Assembly: GCA_022393335.1 (NCBI GenBank)
Contig: JAJEKB010021302.1
Location: 1,317,202 to 1,381,201 of the forward strand
Source: Macrotrachela quadricornifera
Taxonomy: Eukaryota; Rotifera; Eurotatoria; Philodinida; Philodinidae
Length of the DNA: 64,000 bases
Direction: 5' to 3'
Shown: positions 1 to 11,043 of the stretch, piece after piece
How positions within the stretch are numbered: position 1 is the stretch's first letter
Layout of the letters: each line of letters opens with the position of its first letter
Program-made: the position numbers and the translations under genes
The notes under the pieces: generated by a model
What the model was told of the DNA's origin: nothing
The model's database searches: none
The model's input: the letters and a program-made list of their open reading frames with translations, nothing else

Positions 1-2547
1 AAGAGACCAGCAATCACCTCATCTGTTGCTGCTTTTTCACCCATCTTTCCAAGAGCTTTACTTGCTTTCGCTCGGACACGTGAATCTTTATCTCGAAGCG
101 CATTCAAAAGACCAGCAATCACCTCATCTGTTGGTGCTTTTGCACCCATCTTTCCAAGAGTTTTACTTGCTTCCACTCGGATATGTAAATCTTCATCTCG
201 AAGTGCGTCGTGAATGATAGAAAGAAATTTTGGTATTGGGTAGGATAATGCTAATTGTGATATAAGATGGAATACATTGTGTTTTGTGACTGTTTGTGAA
301 GTTGTCATGAGTTCGATTAATTTATTTTGTATGAGAGGTTTATTCAGTAAAGAATTTGTACGTTGGAGAGATTGTAAGAGATTTTCTGTGATTGCGAATG
401 CTTTTTCTGTGGTGCATGTATCTAACCAGTGAGATATCGATTTTAGGTAATTTGCGCGCTCAGGAAAGATTGTCTGATCTCCGAGTTCTTCGATGCAGTC
501 AATAATAAGTTTTATGTGCTTTATTCCAATGAGGTCTATAGGGTCTCCCTGTATAGTTGTCCAGAAGACCTTCATACAGGATTTATAATGGGATTGCGCC
601 AGGAGACCAGACACAAAAATAAAGACTAGTTGAAAGCGGTGGTTGTATTTGTTATTGTTGATAAAATCAATAGCCTTTTTATGAGTAGTATTCTTGAGAT
701 TGTTAAGTAAGTGACGTGCTGCAAAATGTTCTTGAAAGCTAAGATGAACAAAATAATGTTGCTTTCGGGTTTGATTTCGATTCCCAATAGGTGTATCATC
801 GTATGATTTAAGAATACCCATATTCAGTATTTGGGGATGGCGGAATAGGAAGCAGTCAGTTTCATTCTCTGTCTCTTCAAGCAGCTCTGGTGGCACAATA
901 ATTTTGTTGTATTCCATGGCTTTGAAAGCCAAATGTTCTAAAAACTGTAGCTCTGCATCGCATTCCTTATAAACAGCTTGTTTTGTCATTTCTCCATCAT
1001 TGATATTTTTTCTTCTCAGATGTCGTCGACATAGCCATTCTATTATATTATCATACAATATTGTCATTGTCAAATTTTTCTTTTTTGACCAATCAGTATC
1101 AACCCAAAGGCTACATATCAATTCTAGATTAACGGGAATATGTGCAACACCCCAAATGCTAGGATTCGATTGTAAGAAGTAGAGAAGGTTTTGACATTCT
1201 GACGAAGCATTTGCTATTTCATGTTTGATCTGATCGAAGAACTGTTCTACATACTTGGTTATATTGTCATTGGTGAATCCCGTTATTTCCATCTTTACAT
1301 CATATGGTAATGTGATCGCATAAGGGCGAGACGTCAAGATATGATGTTGTGTTTCACGTATATGATTAAACACCTTCTTTAACTGTTCTGGAATGTTTTG
1401 AGCAAATTCATCATAACCATCTAGTATCCATAGAATCTGACCTTTATTATAATGTTCTTTGAAGAGAAACATTTCTTCGTTCGATAAATCACCAAACTGG
1501 AAATATTCTTCCTTCACAAGATCAACTGGCAAGTATTTTTTCCCAGACAGATAGTTACTATCTGTTAAGTTTCGTAAATGAATCAGAATAAGCAGCTTGT
1601 ATTGTGACCAAAGTTTATCTTTTGCCCATTGGTAAGTCGCATATTGACAAAAGGTTGATTTTCCGATTCCAGCCCGTCCAAGTATTAGTACTTTGTTTGT
1701 CTGATTCTTACATTTTTGCAAAATAGTCTCTATATCAATTATAGTCTTTGGTTCATAAATTTCTTCAAAGGTTCCAAGGATTTTATTGTAATGTGACAGA
1801 ATATGATCTTGCTCTTTTTCTTGTTCTGATGTCTTTTCTTCACTTTGTTGTGTTAATTTTTTTTCTTTTTCTTGCTGTTCTTTGCTTTCTATCATAGCCA
1901 AATTAATGTAACTTTGTTCGATTGGGAAACTTTTCTCTTCATTCACTAAACGTTTGATTCGACTTTCTCGTAAATATTTTTGTCTAATCGATTCAAATGG
2001 CTTGGTTGGCGCAGAAGTTGATTCTGTTGTGAGAGCTGAGGGTTGATTTTTTATTCTATTAATAAGTTCTGTTGTCTGCAATTGAATTTTTGAGTCAGAG
2101 TCGTCTCGAAAGCTTATATAGTTGAGCCCTGATGTTATTAATCCTAACCAACCAGATGGTTTCCATTTTCTATCATTTTTATCACCAATCATACATGGTA
2201 TGATACGTAGTTCATTTCTCTTAGCTAATTCATTAGTATATTCTAATTCACGTTGACAATTATATGATTTCTGGTAACCTGGTGTCATAAAGCTGCAAAC
2301 GACATCTGCCTTTTCTACGCCTTCAGCCATGCTAATCAAAAGAGTACAACAAGTTTCAGCATCAAAAAGAACAGTCGTGTTAAGGCTCATACCTGACGTT
2401 GACGTTGTCTCCCATACCCCCATTTACATCCATCCAAACTTTAATATCATTATCCACTAGAATTTTGTAAACTTTCGATACAAGACCTTTGCTGTCCCAC
2501 TGATATGACAGCATAACGTGTTTTCCTTCAGTGAGCGCCATGGACAT
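1..2547 (-). CDS. TIR-NACHT-HEAT repeat protein (NLR-like), 3' end beyond window
   Basis: Read on the minus strand from ATG at 2547-2545 (an in-frame TAG lies upstream). Exon 1 is 2547-2393. A 61-bp intron at 2392-2332 (donor AG|GTATGAG, acceptor TTTTGATTAG) restores the frame, and exon 2 stays open to the window edge, so at least 828 residues are present. Residues 1 to about 130 form a TIR domain: HVMLSYQWDS, VWMDVNGGMGDN and NCQREL, whose Glu80 sits where TIR NADases keep their catalytic glutamate. Residues 270-278 are a Walker A loop (GRAGIGKST) and LDGYDEF around residue 356 is Walker B, typical of a NACHT NTPase. The C-terminal part has HEAT/armadillo-like units of 35 residues (ALRD, VRxxASKxLGKMG, DEVIAGL) that are almost identical at DNA level. 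The role is inferred as cytosolic ligand sensing with NTP-driven oligomerisation, possibly NAD-consuming. The architecture is well supported; ligand and immune function are inference. Confidence 0.9.
2332..2392 (-). other. 61-bp spliceosomal intron in the TIR domain
   Basis: Without splicing the frame hits TAA soon after exon 1. Removing the segment from GTATGAG to TTGATTAG joins the TIR sequence MGDNVNV to SMAEGVEKADVVC in frame. The length matches four introns seen in the transposase gene at 13954-16703 (53-70 bp). Confidence 0.85.
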
Positions 2548-5500
2548 GATCACAGTAAAGTCACAAGACCAATGCTACCCCTTTTTGAACTCTTAAAAAC
2601 AGAAAATTATTTTCAAAAAGCAAAAATTGACAGAGGCTTTATCATTAGACAGCAGAAAAAAGCAAAAAGTATATTTTTGGTATATAGCTATGCTTAAGTT
2701 TTGTTTCAGTGTTGTAACAAGTAACTTTCACACAGAAATCCAATATGTCTTCTTCAAAATCAAGCAAAAAGAATATTTAGACAATTAAGCACAATTATTG
2801 AACACATTTTCTTTTTAATGTATATATTTGTTCTGATTTGATGACTCTTGATCAATCTTCCCTACTTAATATATAGATTATAATTCAGTGTATGCAAAGG
2901 TTGAATTTAAACATATTTCTAATTCAACTGGTATGAGTTCTGTTATTATACAATATTTCCTCTCATTTAATAAATGCTACATTTGCGTTAAAGCTGACTC
3001 ACCGTAACTACCGCTACTTAAAAAAGGATATAAAAAGCAAATGAATTTGTTAAAATTTCTCTGGTTTGCTGAGAAAAAGTAAATGAAATTCATAATCAAT
3101 CAGATCTCACTCTTTTAGTCCTTGCCAAATAATCGCCATCAACTTGTTATACACTACCACACAGATTCGTTACTGCTATATTTGCTGGCAAAACTATGCG
3201 GGCTAAGCATTGTCTAGAAAGTGCCAAAGTTCTTATGGGAAGTTTGAGTTTCATTTAGACTGGGAAAATAATGACGGAACCACAAGAAAACTATGAGGGA
3301 CTGAGCGTCCCTAGATTCAAAACTGGCTCTGCCACTAGTCACATAGTTTGTTTCTCTAGCAGGTGCTTTAACTTGATCAAAAATTGAAATATTTTGATCG
3401 GACATCGTTTTAAATATTGATTTTATATTTATAAATTCTTAGAATAAATGATTTGCATTCAAACCTTTTCTTTTTTTAACATAGTAACACATTAGTATAA
3501 ATTAAATAACAACATAGTATATGGCAAAAAATGTGATATAAATAAAAATGAAAAGATATATTCGTAGTTTTTTGAAGTAAGTGGAAAATAAGAATGTCCT
3601 TTATAAAAGAATTGGAGCAAAGTAAGGGCATCTGCAAGTGTTGGCAGGAATTTATCTGTGTACTTTAGAAAATGCTCTTTTAGATATAAAAAGCACGATA
3701 TTAAAGAAATAGAAAAAATCGGAAAAGTAGAAAATTCTTCAAAAAGCAGAAGAGATAGTGAGTCTGCATAAGATCGCTATTTAACGCTGGTAGATTGCTA
3801 AGGAAATAGCGAAAAATTCATGTGATAAGCATTTGTTCGGTTGCACGGAGAGGTCTCAGCTTTTGCTTCACTATTTAATTAGATCACCAGTTATGTAGAT
3901 GAAACATCTTTTTTTGAATAGATTTCAGGCTTTTGATAAGTCTCTTCAGTAGTAATGCCCTCAGAAAATAAACTAGAGAGAGCATGTAGGATTTCCTATA
4001 TGGAGTCTCATGATATCAGATATTTCAATAAGCTAAGACGACACATACTACAATGAATTTTAATCCTAATAGAGATGTCAAATATTGTGATTTCTAAAGA
4101 TCTCATATACTTGAGACAACTTGGAAAAAACACACACTTCTAACTGTTAGATCGGATTCAGTCTATAGGAGTTTGTGAAATCATCGTAAGACAAGAATGA
4201 TCAACCTTATTCTTTTTTATCTCGGATTTATAACGGTTTTAATGAATTTTCGACGTCGCACATACAATCTGGCAAAGGGACGAAATGATGCTAGTGTGAC
4301 CTGAAACGTTTTCCATAAGTGCCCTTCACCGTTATTCACTGGTTCTGAAATTGTTAGCTGAAAACACGATTCTTCCTGAAATATTGTATGAGCATAATAG
4401 CTAGCGTGCTGACCTCACCTATGATACTTCAAAGGTTCTTGGTAATTTCGTACTTGGATAACATATCATATTTTTTAAATAAACCTTTTAAGACAATTTA
4501 ATAATAATAGGAGCAATCTATGAGCTCAATTTTTGTTAAACCTGCTGTATTTAGTCTTTGATTAGATAACTGGTTTGTCGTTGAAAATGGACTGAAATTG
4601 TTGTAGATTCGAAAGGATAAGTCATGAGTCAAAATCTTTCTGCATTCCGTTAGTCTCGCCTAGTTCTATACCTATGAATTAACAATGAACTCAACCAGTA
4701 TATCCAATATTTGAGGATATCATCTCTCTAATTGTAATCATTGGTAGTGAATATCAGTGATTTAAGAGATGTGATCTTCAATAAAAGCGCGATATTTATG
4801 ACACAAAACTACCGTTTTTGATGAAAATAAATATTATCAATCCTATTTTTCTAACGCATCCATTTATCATATAAACGAACTGTGTGGAAATGTGCAAAGA
4901 AGAAAAAGATATTATGCTTTACTATTTATAAAATACTTTCTAAGAGCTTTCGTAATAGTTCTATCCCACCAAGGTGACTGGGAGTGATATAAATTTTTGG
5001 AGTACAGTATACAACTTTTCAAAGAGCAGTTTATATGAACTGTGCTAGAAGTAAAAAAAAAGCTGCCTATCATGAACTAGTTCTGTTGAATCCGAGCTTT
5101 TTGCAAGAAACCGCGGTGAACTTCACCAAGAAAAAACGCAGAAGTTAAATTCTTTATCTCTTATTTAGAAAATGGTTCTCTTCACAATATAGAGCAATTG
5201 CTTTTTCTGACTACTTATATTAAGTTTTCATGCATTGCTTTCGGCCAAGTTCTAGAAAAACGTGGTGGAAGCAGTTTATAGAAGACGAGCACATGGTGTG
5301 ACCTATACTATCTAATAAAATCGTAAAAAACACTCCTTTTTTTTATAAAAGGTTTTTATGAATATGAAAGAGATTTAAATATCATCTAACACGAAACCAT
5401 CCGAGATATTCCATCATATTATAGTGAGATAGACTACTTACCACTCTAAGTACATTGATGTTTTTTTCCTACCAAATGAATTAGCGGATACCGCAAGAAA

Positions 5501-6904
5501 CAATATAAATCACTTCTATGAAAAACAACAAACTGCCATGAATGATAAAAAAAAATATTATCTTTCATATAAATAGTGCCTCAAAGATAGCGAAAGCCGT
5601 TCGAAAAGAACTGCAAAAGGAACATAGAATTGACTGCATTACTATTAATAGCTACATGCATCACAGCTAGTAATGATGAAATATTTAATTGGCAATTGTT
5701 GATGAAAATCGAATTGACTTTTACGAGTCTAGAATAGTTTATTTCTGCTATTATTTAAAACTACAATTTTCATCTCTTCACTAAATTTGCAAGTGAAAAT
5801 TGAGTTTGTTGACTGTGTCACGATAAACAATTACACTATGCTTCTTAGAGACAACAAGTCTGATCATCAATGAATAATATTGGGTGAGTCAAAATGATTG
5901 CAACATTCAGTTTTTTGTTTTTTTTTAAAAAGATACACCGTGAAATTCTCTACAAAATTGGTAAGAAGAAATCTCCTTGACTTGTTTAAATGATTATTTT
6001 ATTAGGCCAAAAATGAAACACTGTGTCATGATGAAATATCCTATTATATCTGAAGACACAAAAATTAAAATATTTCAGACATACCGAAAACTAGCGACGC
6101 CATTATTAAATTTCCTTATAGAAAACTCGAAGTAATTTTCTTTTTTCATGTACCTATAAAAGAAAATGATGTTCTATTTTTCTGTATAGTAACGCAGATT
6201 GAATGGCTACGCTTTGCATTTCAGTTTTCAATAGTTAAATAGGTTGTATTAAAAAACAAAATATATCATAAGATGTAGCGAGAAAAGCACTATATTCTAT
6301 AGAGTAAAGCATATTTTAATTGTGTACTTTTTCATTTCAAAAAAAGCAAAATTCTATGTGCCCATTTTTGCTTCTGCGAAAAAATAATTTTTCCTATACG
6401 AAGTAGAATTCCATTTTCTTATTTCATATATAAAATAACTAGTCCTAAGTAAATTGTAAAGCTTTTCATGATCAACGACACTATGAAGGATCGCTAATAA
6501 ATTACTAACGGAAAATAGAATATGTTTGTATTCAAGGTTGAAACACTTACCTCTGCTTTTTGCTGTGTGTAAAGACGTTTGTTGTTAAATGAAAAACTAA
6601 AAGTAACCGACTGTTTTGTTGGTTATCAGAAAAATAAATATCTATTTTGCGTCCTTATCACTCCCATTGAATTCATTTTAGATTTTTTTTCAACCACTAC
6701 GATAAAGCGACATTTTAGTATTATGAGCCGAATAAAAACATAGCGCTGTACAATAATTCGACAACGACTAAATGATATTAATATTTATCATAATTCATAA
6801 AGAAAAATTAGATTTATTTGATTTGAACAGTATGCACTCTGATTTTATTTAAAAAGTCAACAAAAAACTTTTTTTTTGATCATAAATCATTTTATTACAC
6901 CTAA
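2548..6904. other. long AT-rich stretch without a recognisable gene
   Basis: About 4.3 kb of AT-rich sequence with stops in all frames. The longest open frame starting with ATG (3405-3214, minus, 63 codons) resembles nothing I recognise. The segment just upstream of 2547 should hold the promoter of the TIR-NACHT gene, but I see no clear TATA box or acceptor there. Confidence 0.6.
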
Positions 6905-7229
6905 CCCAGGTCATCCAAAACGGCCTCGTTTACGGCCTGAAAACGAGCCGTACATGTGATAAAATCGGAGTATTTACGGCAGTATACTGTGTATATACAG
7001 CTCGTTTTCGAACCGTATCGAACCGTATGAGTGGGCGCAGTATTACGGACCGTATTGTATCTGTTTGGTAAACGGTCTGTATTTGACCGTTTTCCTTAAC
7101 TTTACGGATACAATACGGTTATGTGTATTACTACGTATTAACATCGTAAATGGTCGTTAACATACCGTATCATATCCGTTTACGATATGTTTCGTAGGAT
7201 GAGCGTTACGAAAATAGGCCGCTGTCAAC

Positions 7230-7448
7230 GTACAATGAACAGTAAATATTGTTTTAAACGAAATAATTCTTTCTTTTTTATTTTAGATTTATCTAAACGG
7301 TACAATAGATAGTATATATTGTTTGAAATGAAAAAAATGAATTGTTTCATTTCAAACAATATATACTGTTTGTTGTACCGTTTAGATGAATCTAAAGCAA
7401 AAAAAAAAGAATTATTTCGTTTAAAACAATACTTGTTGTTCATTGTGC
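7230..7448. repeat. perfect-looking hairpin inside the CCCAGGT element
   Basis: Two arms of about 105 bp meet near 7339: the left arm runs from GTACAATGAACAGTAAATAT and the right arm ends in its near-complement before GTGCC. The arms resemble the units of the adjoining tandem array, so the hairpin looks like two array units placed head to head. The minus-strand open frame of 72 codons here is a by-product of the palindrome. Confidence 0.75.
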
Positions 7449-7985
7449 CGTCAATAGAGACCTAAATAAAGAAAAAAATATTTTATTTAAAAAGGATACT
7501 TACTTTTGGTTGTGCCATTGAGATAAACCTAAAGAAAGAAAAAAATATATTGTATTTAAAAAAATACTTACTGTTCATTGTGCCGCTGATAGTGACCTAA
7601 ATAAAAAAATATTTCATTTAAAAAAAAATACTGTTGCGTATGCCTTTGATAGTGACCTAAAGAAAGAAAAAAAATATTGTATTTAAAAAAAATACTTACT
7701 GTTGGTTGTGCCGTTGATATGGACCTAAAAAAATAATATTTCATTTAAAAAGATATTTACTGATTTACTGTTTGTTTTGCCGTTGATGGTGACGTAAATA
7801 AAGAATTATTGTATGTAAAAAAGAACTTACTGTCTGTTCTGCCATTGAGATAAATCTAAATATAGAAAAAGAACTATTTAATATTAAAATTCTATGTATT
7901 GTTCATTCTATTGTTGAGATGAATATAAAATAAAAAAATTATTTAATATTCAAATCATATTTACTGCTGAACACGACAAAAGTAC
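7443..7985. repeat. degenerate tandem repeat, unit about 65-70 bp
   Basis: At least seven imperfect units each begin with TTGTGCCrTTGATAGTGACC, continue with TAAATAAAGAAAAAAATATT, then TTTAAAAA and TACTTACTG. Units lie at about 7443, 7510, 7578, 7638, 7705, 7772 and 7844, drifting towards the right end. They decay progressively, so the array is old and not recently homogenised. Confidence 0.75.
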
Positions 7986-8384
7986 GATCGTGGATTATTA
8001 ACCTTAGTTTATTTCTCATTACTTCATTTTTATTCCATGAGACAAAGACGTAATGTATCCGTATGTGTATTGTTAACTGATATCGATATAAGATAAATGT
8101 TGGGTCCCTGTAAAGACATCGTTTTTGATCGGTTTACCACCGTTTACGGCCGTTCTTATTGACCTGGGATAATAACTTTGAAAAATACGGTACAAAACGA
8201 TACGTAAACGATGTCCGTTACGGAACCGTATACGATGTTCCGTATATGGGACCGAAAGCACTCCGTGATTCATCCGTAAGGATGTCGTAAACGGATATCA
8301 GTATACGAAAAATGGCGGATCTCCGTAAAACCATCGCTTTTTACTCGTTTATTGGCGTATACGGACCGTATCATTCAACCTGGG

Positions 8385-8650
8385 AACTCAGGTTTTTTTT
8401 AGTTCTGCTCGCAACAGTCCTTTCCTACTCCATTATATTTTGAGTTCGTTCAAAACTGTAACTTTTTGTATATGTGTGTATTTTTTATTGATGAAGAACA
8501 ATAAGGAGAGAGAAAAGAATAAGAACTAGAAGAAAGTATAGCAATCAATAAAGAAAAGTGAACAATAGAAGAAGAGAAAACTCTAACACATATATATATA
8601 TATGTGCATATCAGTTGGAAAAAACCATCACGTGCACAAGGAGAATGTAT
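8385..8650. other. intergenic, no gene; short TA microsatellite
   Basis: AT-rich sequence between two elements. A short (TA)n run sits near 8589-8602. Nothing else is recognisable. Confidence 0.5.
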
Positions 8651-8936
8651 GGATAAATCAGGGGCGGCGGAACGTTTTCAAATGGGGTAAGGCTCAGTCA
8701 AAACTTATTTGCTATCTTCACTAAACTTTTTTCATCATTTTATTATAGAATTAGGAACATTTTTAGTAAACCTATTTAAACTATTTATTTGTGTTATGAT
8801 TACTAGAAATTGTGTACTGTATTGCTACGTTCTTCACCAAAGGAGTTCTCAATCTTTATAGAAACATAAATTTTCAAAAAATATAAGAAGCATTTATTCC
8901 ACATTAGGCTATCTATTTAAAAAAACATTGTCTTTT

Positions 8937-9206
8937 TTAATTTGACGATATGAATGTTGCCGTTATTTCAATTGGATTCATTTTATCAACTTTTTCTTTA
9001 TATATATGTGCCAATAAACAATGATTAAGTCGTGGTTGACTCATAGAAAATCGAAGTACAGTTTTTAATCGATTCATTGCACTAAATGCTCTTTCTGCAC
9101 TTGCAGTGGTAATAGGAATAATTAGATAAAGTTCTATTAATTTATGAAACTGTTGAAACATTTGTTTACCAACATCGCATAAAGGAGGAGGTGTATAAGA
9201 GGACAA
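8937..9206 (-). pseudogene. hAT transposase C-terminal (dimerisation) fragment
   Basis: The 89-residue frame contains TTASAERAFSAMNRLKT and LNHCLLAHIY, the conserved hAT C-terminal dimerisation region (family knowledge: zinc-finger MYM/TTF-type hAT transposases). It is open upstream for only a few more codons (IEAVLSS) before running into the hairpin at 9196. The catalytic core and zinc finger are absent. It lies inside the hAT tips with its stop close to the left end, as expected for an internally deleted copy. Confidence 0.85.
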
Positions 9207-10375
9207 AACAGCCTCTATAGGAATTCGACTTTATCCTTCTCATTTTATTATGTTTGGTGTTAGAACTTTGTTTCTATTGAAATTAAACAATTCGATTCAT
9301 TCTACATTGTGCGCAACTTGATTTAAATACCCTTCTTTTCTCTATGTTATATATAGAATATATAATGAGAATGCAGCAGTTTTGATTATTAGAAACATGC
9401 AGATCTATGTTGAATCATAAATAAATCGAAAGATCTAATCAAGATCTGTGGAATGATGGTAAACTATCTTGAAAAAAGCGTGGGTAAAAGCGTCTAGTGA
9501 TCGATACAATGGGTACAGGGTCATATATTCTAGAGCGTAGAGGAATAGTAGAGGCCTTTTGTCTATTAGAGACATGCAGATCCATTCTGAATTATATACT
9601 AATCGGTAGATCTCGTTGAAATCTATCAAATGATGGTAAAATATCTAGAGAAAAATAAGGTAAGACAGTTCATTGTGGCATACAATGCTGATTAATGCGA
9701 AAACTGCCCTTTTTCACTGATTTTTGATCGATTTTCTCTTGAATAGTTAGACTTGGTATTTAAAATAATAATATATTTAAAATCAGCTCAAAAAACTGTG
9801 TCGATGTGATTGCATTGTAAAATAATTCGTTGACTTTCATTTTCATCAGATAAGTCTCACGCATTCCTGAAAGGGACCAGGACTGAAATTTTCGACAAAA
9901 ATGAAGGCCAATGAATTATTTTGCAATGTACATATATCGACACAGTTTTTTGTGCTGATTTTAAATATATTATTATTTTAAATACCAAGTCTAACTATTC
10001 AAGAGAAAATCGATCAAAAATCAGTGAAAAAGGGCAGTTTTCGCATTAATCAGCATTGTATGCCACAATGAACTGTCTTACCTTATTTTTCTCTAGATAT
10101 TTTACCATCATTTGATAGATTTCAACGAGATCTACCCATTAGTATATAATTCAGAATGGATCTGCATGTTTCTAATAATCAAAAATGATATACACTCATT
10201 ATATGTTCTATATATAACGTAGAGAAAACAAGGGTAATTTAATCGAGTCGCGTACCATCTGGAATGATTCAAATTGTTTAATTTCAATAGAAACAGAGTT
10301 CTGACACCAAGCATAATGAAATGAGAAGGATAAAGTCGAATTCGGGCAGAGGCCGTTTCGTCCTCTTATATGTTC
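9196..10375. repeat. long inverted repeat inside the hAT element
   Basis: The left arm (about 9196-9850) and right arm (about 9905-10375) are near-complementary around a short spacer near 9875. The junction sequence TAAGAGGACAAAACAGCCTC, which is transposase coding sequence, recurs at the far right end as its complement. The left arm is longer because about 180 bp is repeated in tandem (units at about 9380-9480 and 9565-9660, both with GAAATCTATCAAATGATGGT-like text). The transcript of this region would fold into a long double strand. Confidence 0.85.
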
Positions 10376-10576
10376 TCCTCTGTTCTTATTCGGGTAAGGC
10401 TCAGCCTTACCCGACCTAATCCGGGTAAGGCTTGAGCCTTACCCAGCCTACACGCTCCGCCGCCTATGGGATAAATCAAACTTTATGTATATGATGTGTT
10501 GAAATATTCTCAGAAGTATATAGGAAAATTCCATATCTTTAGTGTTAACGATCTTTCACCCTGAACGTCGTCCCTC

Positions 10577-11043
10577 TTAAGACAGGATCCATGAGACCAC
10601 CGTCAACATGGGCATATGGTAAAATTTAAAAACATAATTTAGTTTCATAAGATGAAAGATCATGTTTGAAAACTTACAAATCCAAAATTTCAGCTCATTT
10701 CAATGAATTCTTGAAGAGTTATAAAGATAACACTGTAATGTGTTCTCATACTATTGAGTCAAAAAATTCTCTATCATTTGAGATATTACAATAAAACTAT
10801 GTATAAGTGTTGGAGGAAAAATTGATGAAATACCACCAAAATGAAAATTTCAATATTTTGACTCAATACCATGCGAGCACATTACAGTATTATCTTTATA
10901 ACTCGTCAAGAATTAATGGAAAGGAGTTGAAATTTTGGATTTGTAGGTTTTCAAACTTGATCTTTCATCTTATGAAACTAAATTGTGTTTTTAAATTTTG
11001 CCATATGCCCATATTGGCGGTGGTCTCATGGACCCTCTCTTAA
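10577..11043. mobile_element. TTAA-flanked foldback element, copy A (467 bp)
   Basis: Both ends sit on TTAA (10577-10580 and 11040-11043). Reading inward, the left tip is TTAAGACAGGATCCATGAG and the right tip reads TTAAGAGAGGGTCCATGAG on the other strand. The arms of about 170-190 bp are near-complementary (for example GGTGGTCTCATG and GGCATATGG in both). The 78-codon open frame inside is a palindrome artefact. The tip is shared with the elements at 46239, 52606 and 54443. Confidence 0.85.

Larger units (their letters stand above)
6905..8384. mobile_element. non-autonomous DNA element with CCCAGGT ends and TACGG-rich subterminal regions
   Basis: The left end reads CCCAGGTcatccaaaACGG and the right end, reverse-complemented, reads CCCAGGTtgaatgatACGG. 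Both flanks (about 6920-7210 and 8110-8375) are densely packed with short CCGTA/TACGG and TTTACGG words in both orientations, a pattern of subterminal transposase-binding repeats. No transposase is present, and the centre is a tandem repeat. No clear target duplication can be defined. An internal copy of the tip (GACCTGGGATAA) lies at 8160. The superfamily is not assigned. Confidence 0.6.
8659..10468. mobile_element. hAT superfamily element with 8-bp target duplication GGATAAAT
   Basis: The left tip CAGGGGCGGCGGAACG pairs with the right tip (reverse complement CATAGGCGGCGGAGCG), matching at 13 of 16 positions. Exactly GGATAAAT flanks both ends (8651-8658 and 10469-10476); an 8-bp duplication is the hAT hallmark. 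Subterminal copies of GGTAAGGCTCAG/GGTAAGGCTTGAGCC occur at both ends. The interior holds only the C-terminal part of a hAT transposase (8937-9206) followed by a long hairpin, so the copy is non-autonomous. Confidence 0.9.

Noticed and set aside
3214..3405. 63-codon minus-strand frame
   Set aside because: No recognised similarity, isolated in non-coding sequence, no splice or promoter evidence.
7225..7443. 72-codon minus-strand open frame
   Set aside because: Low-complexity Lys/Phe/Tyr sequence produced by the hairpin in the CCCAGGT element.
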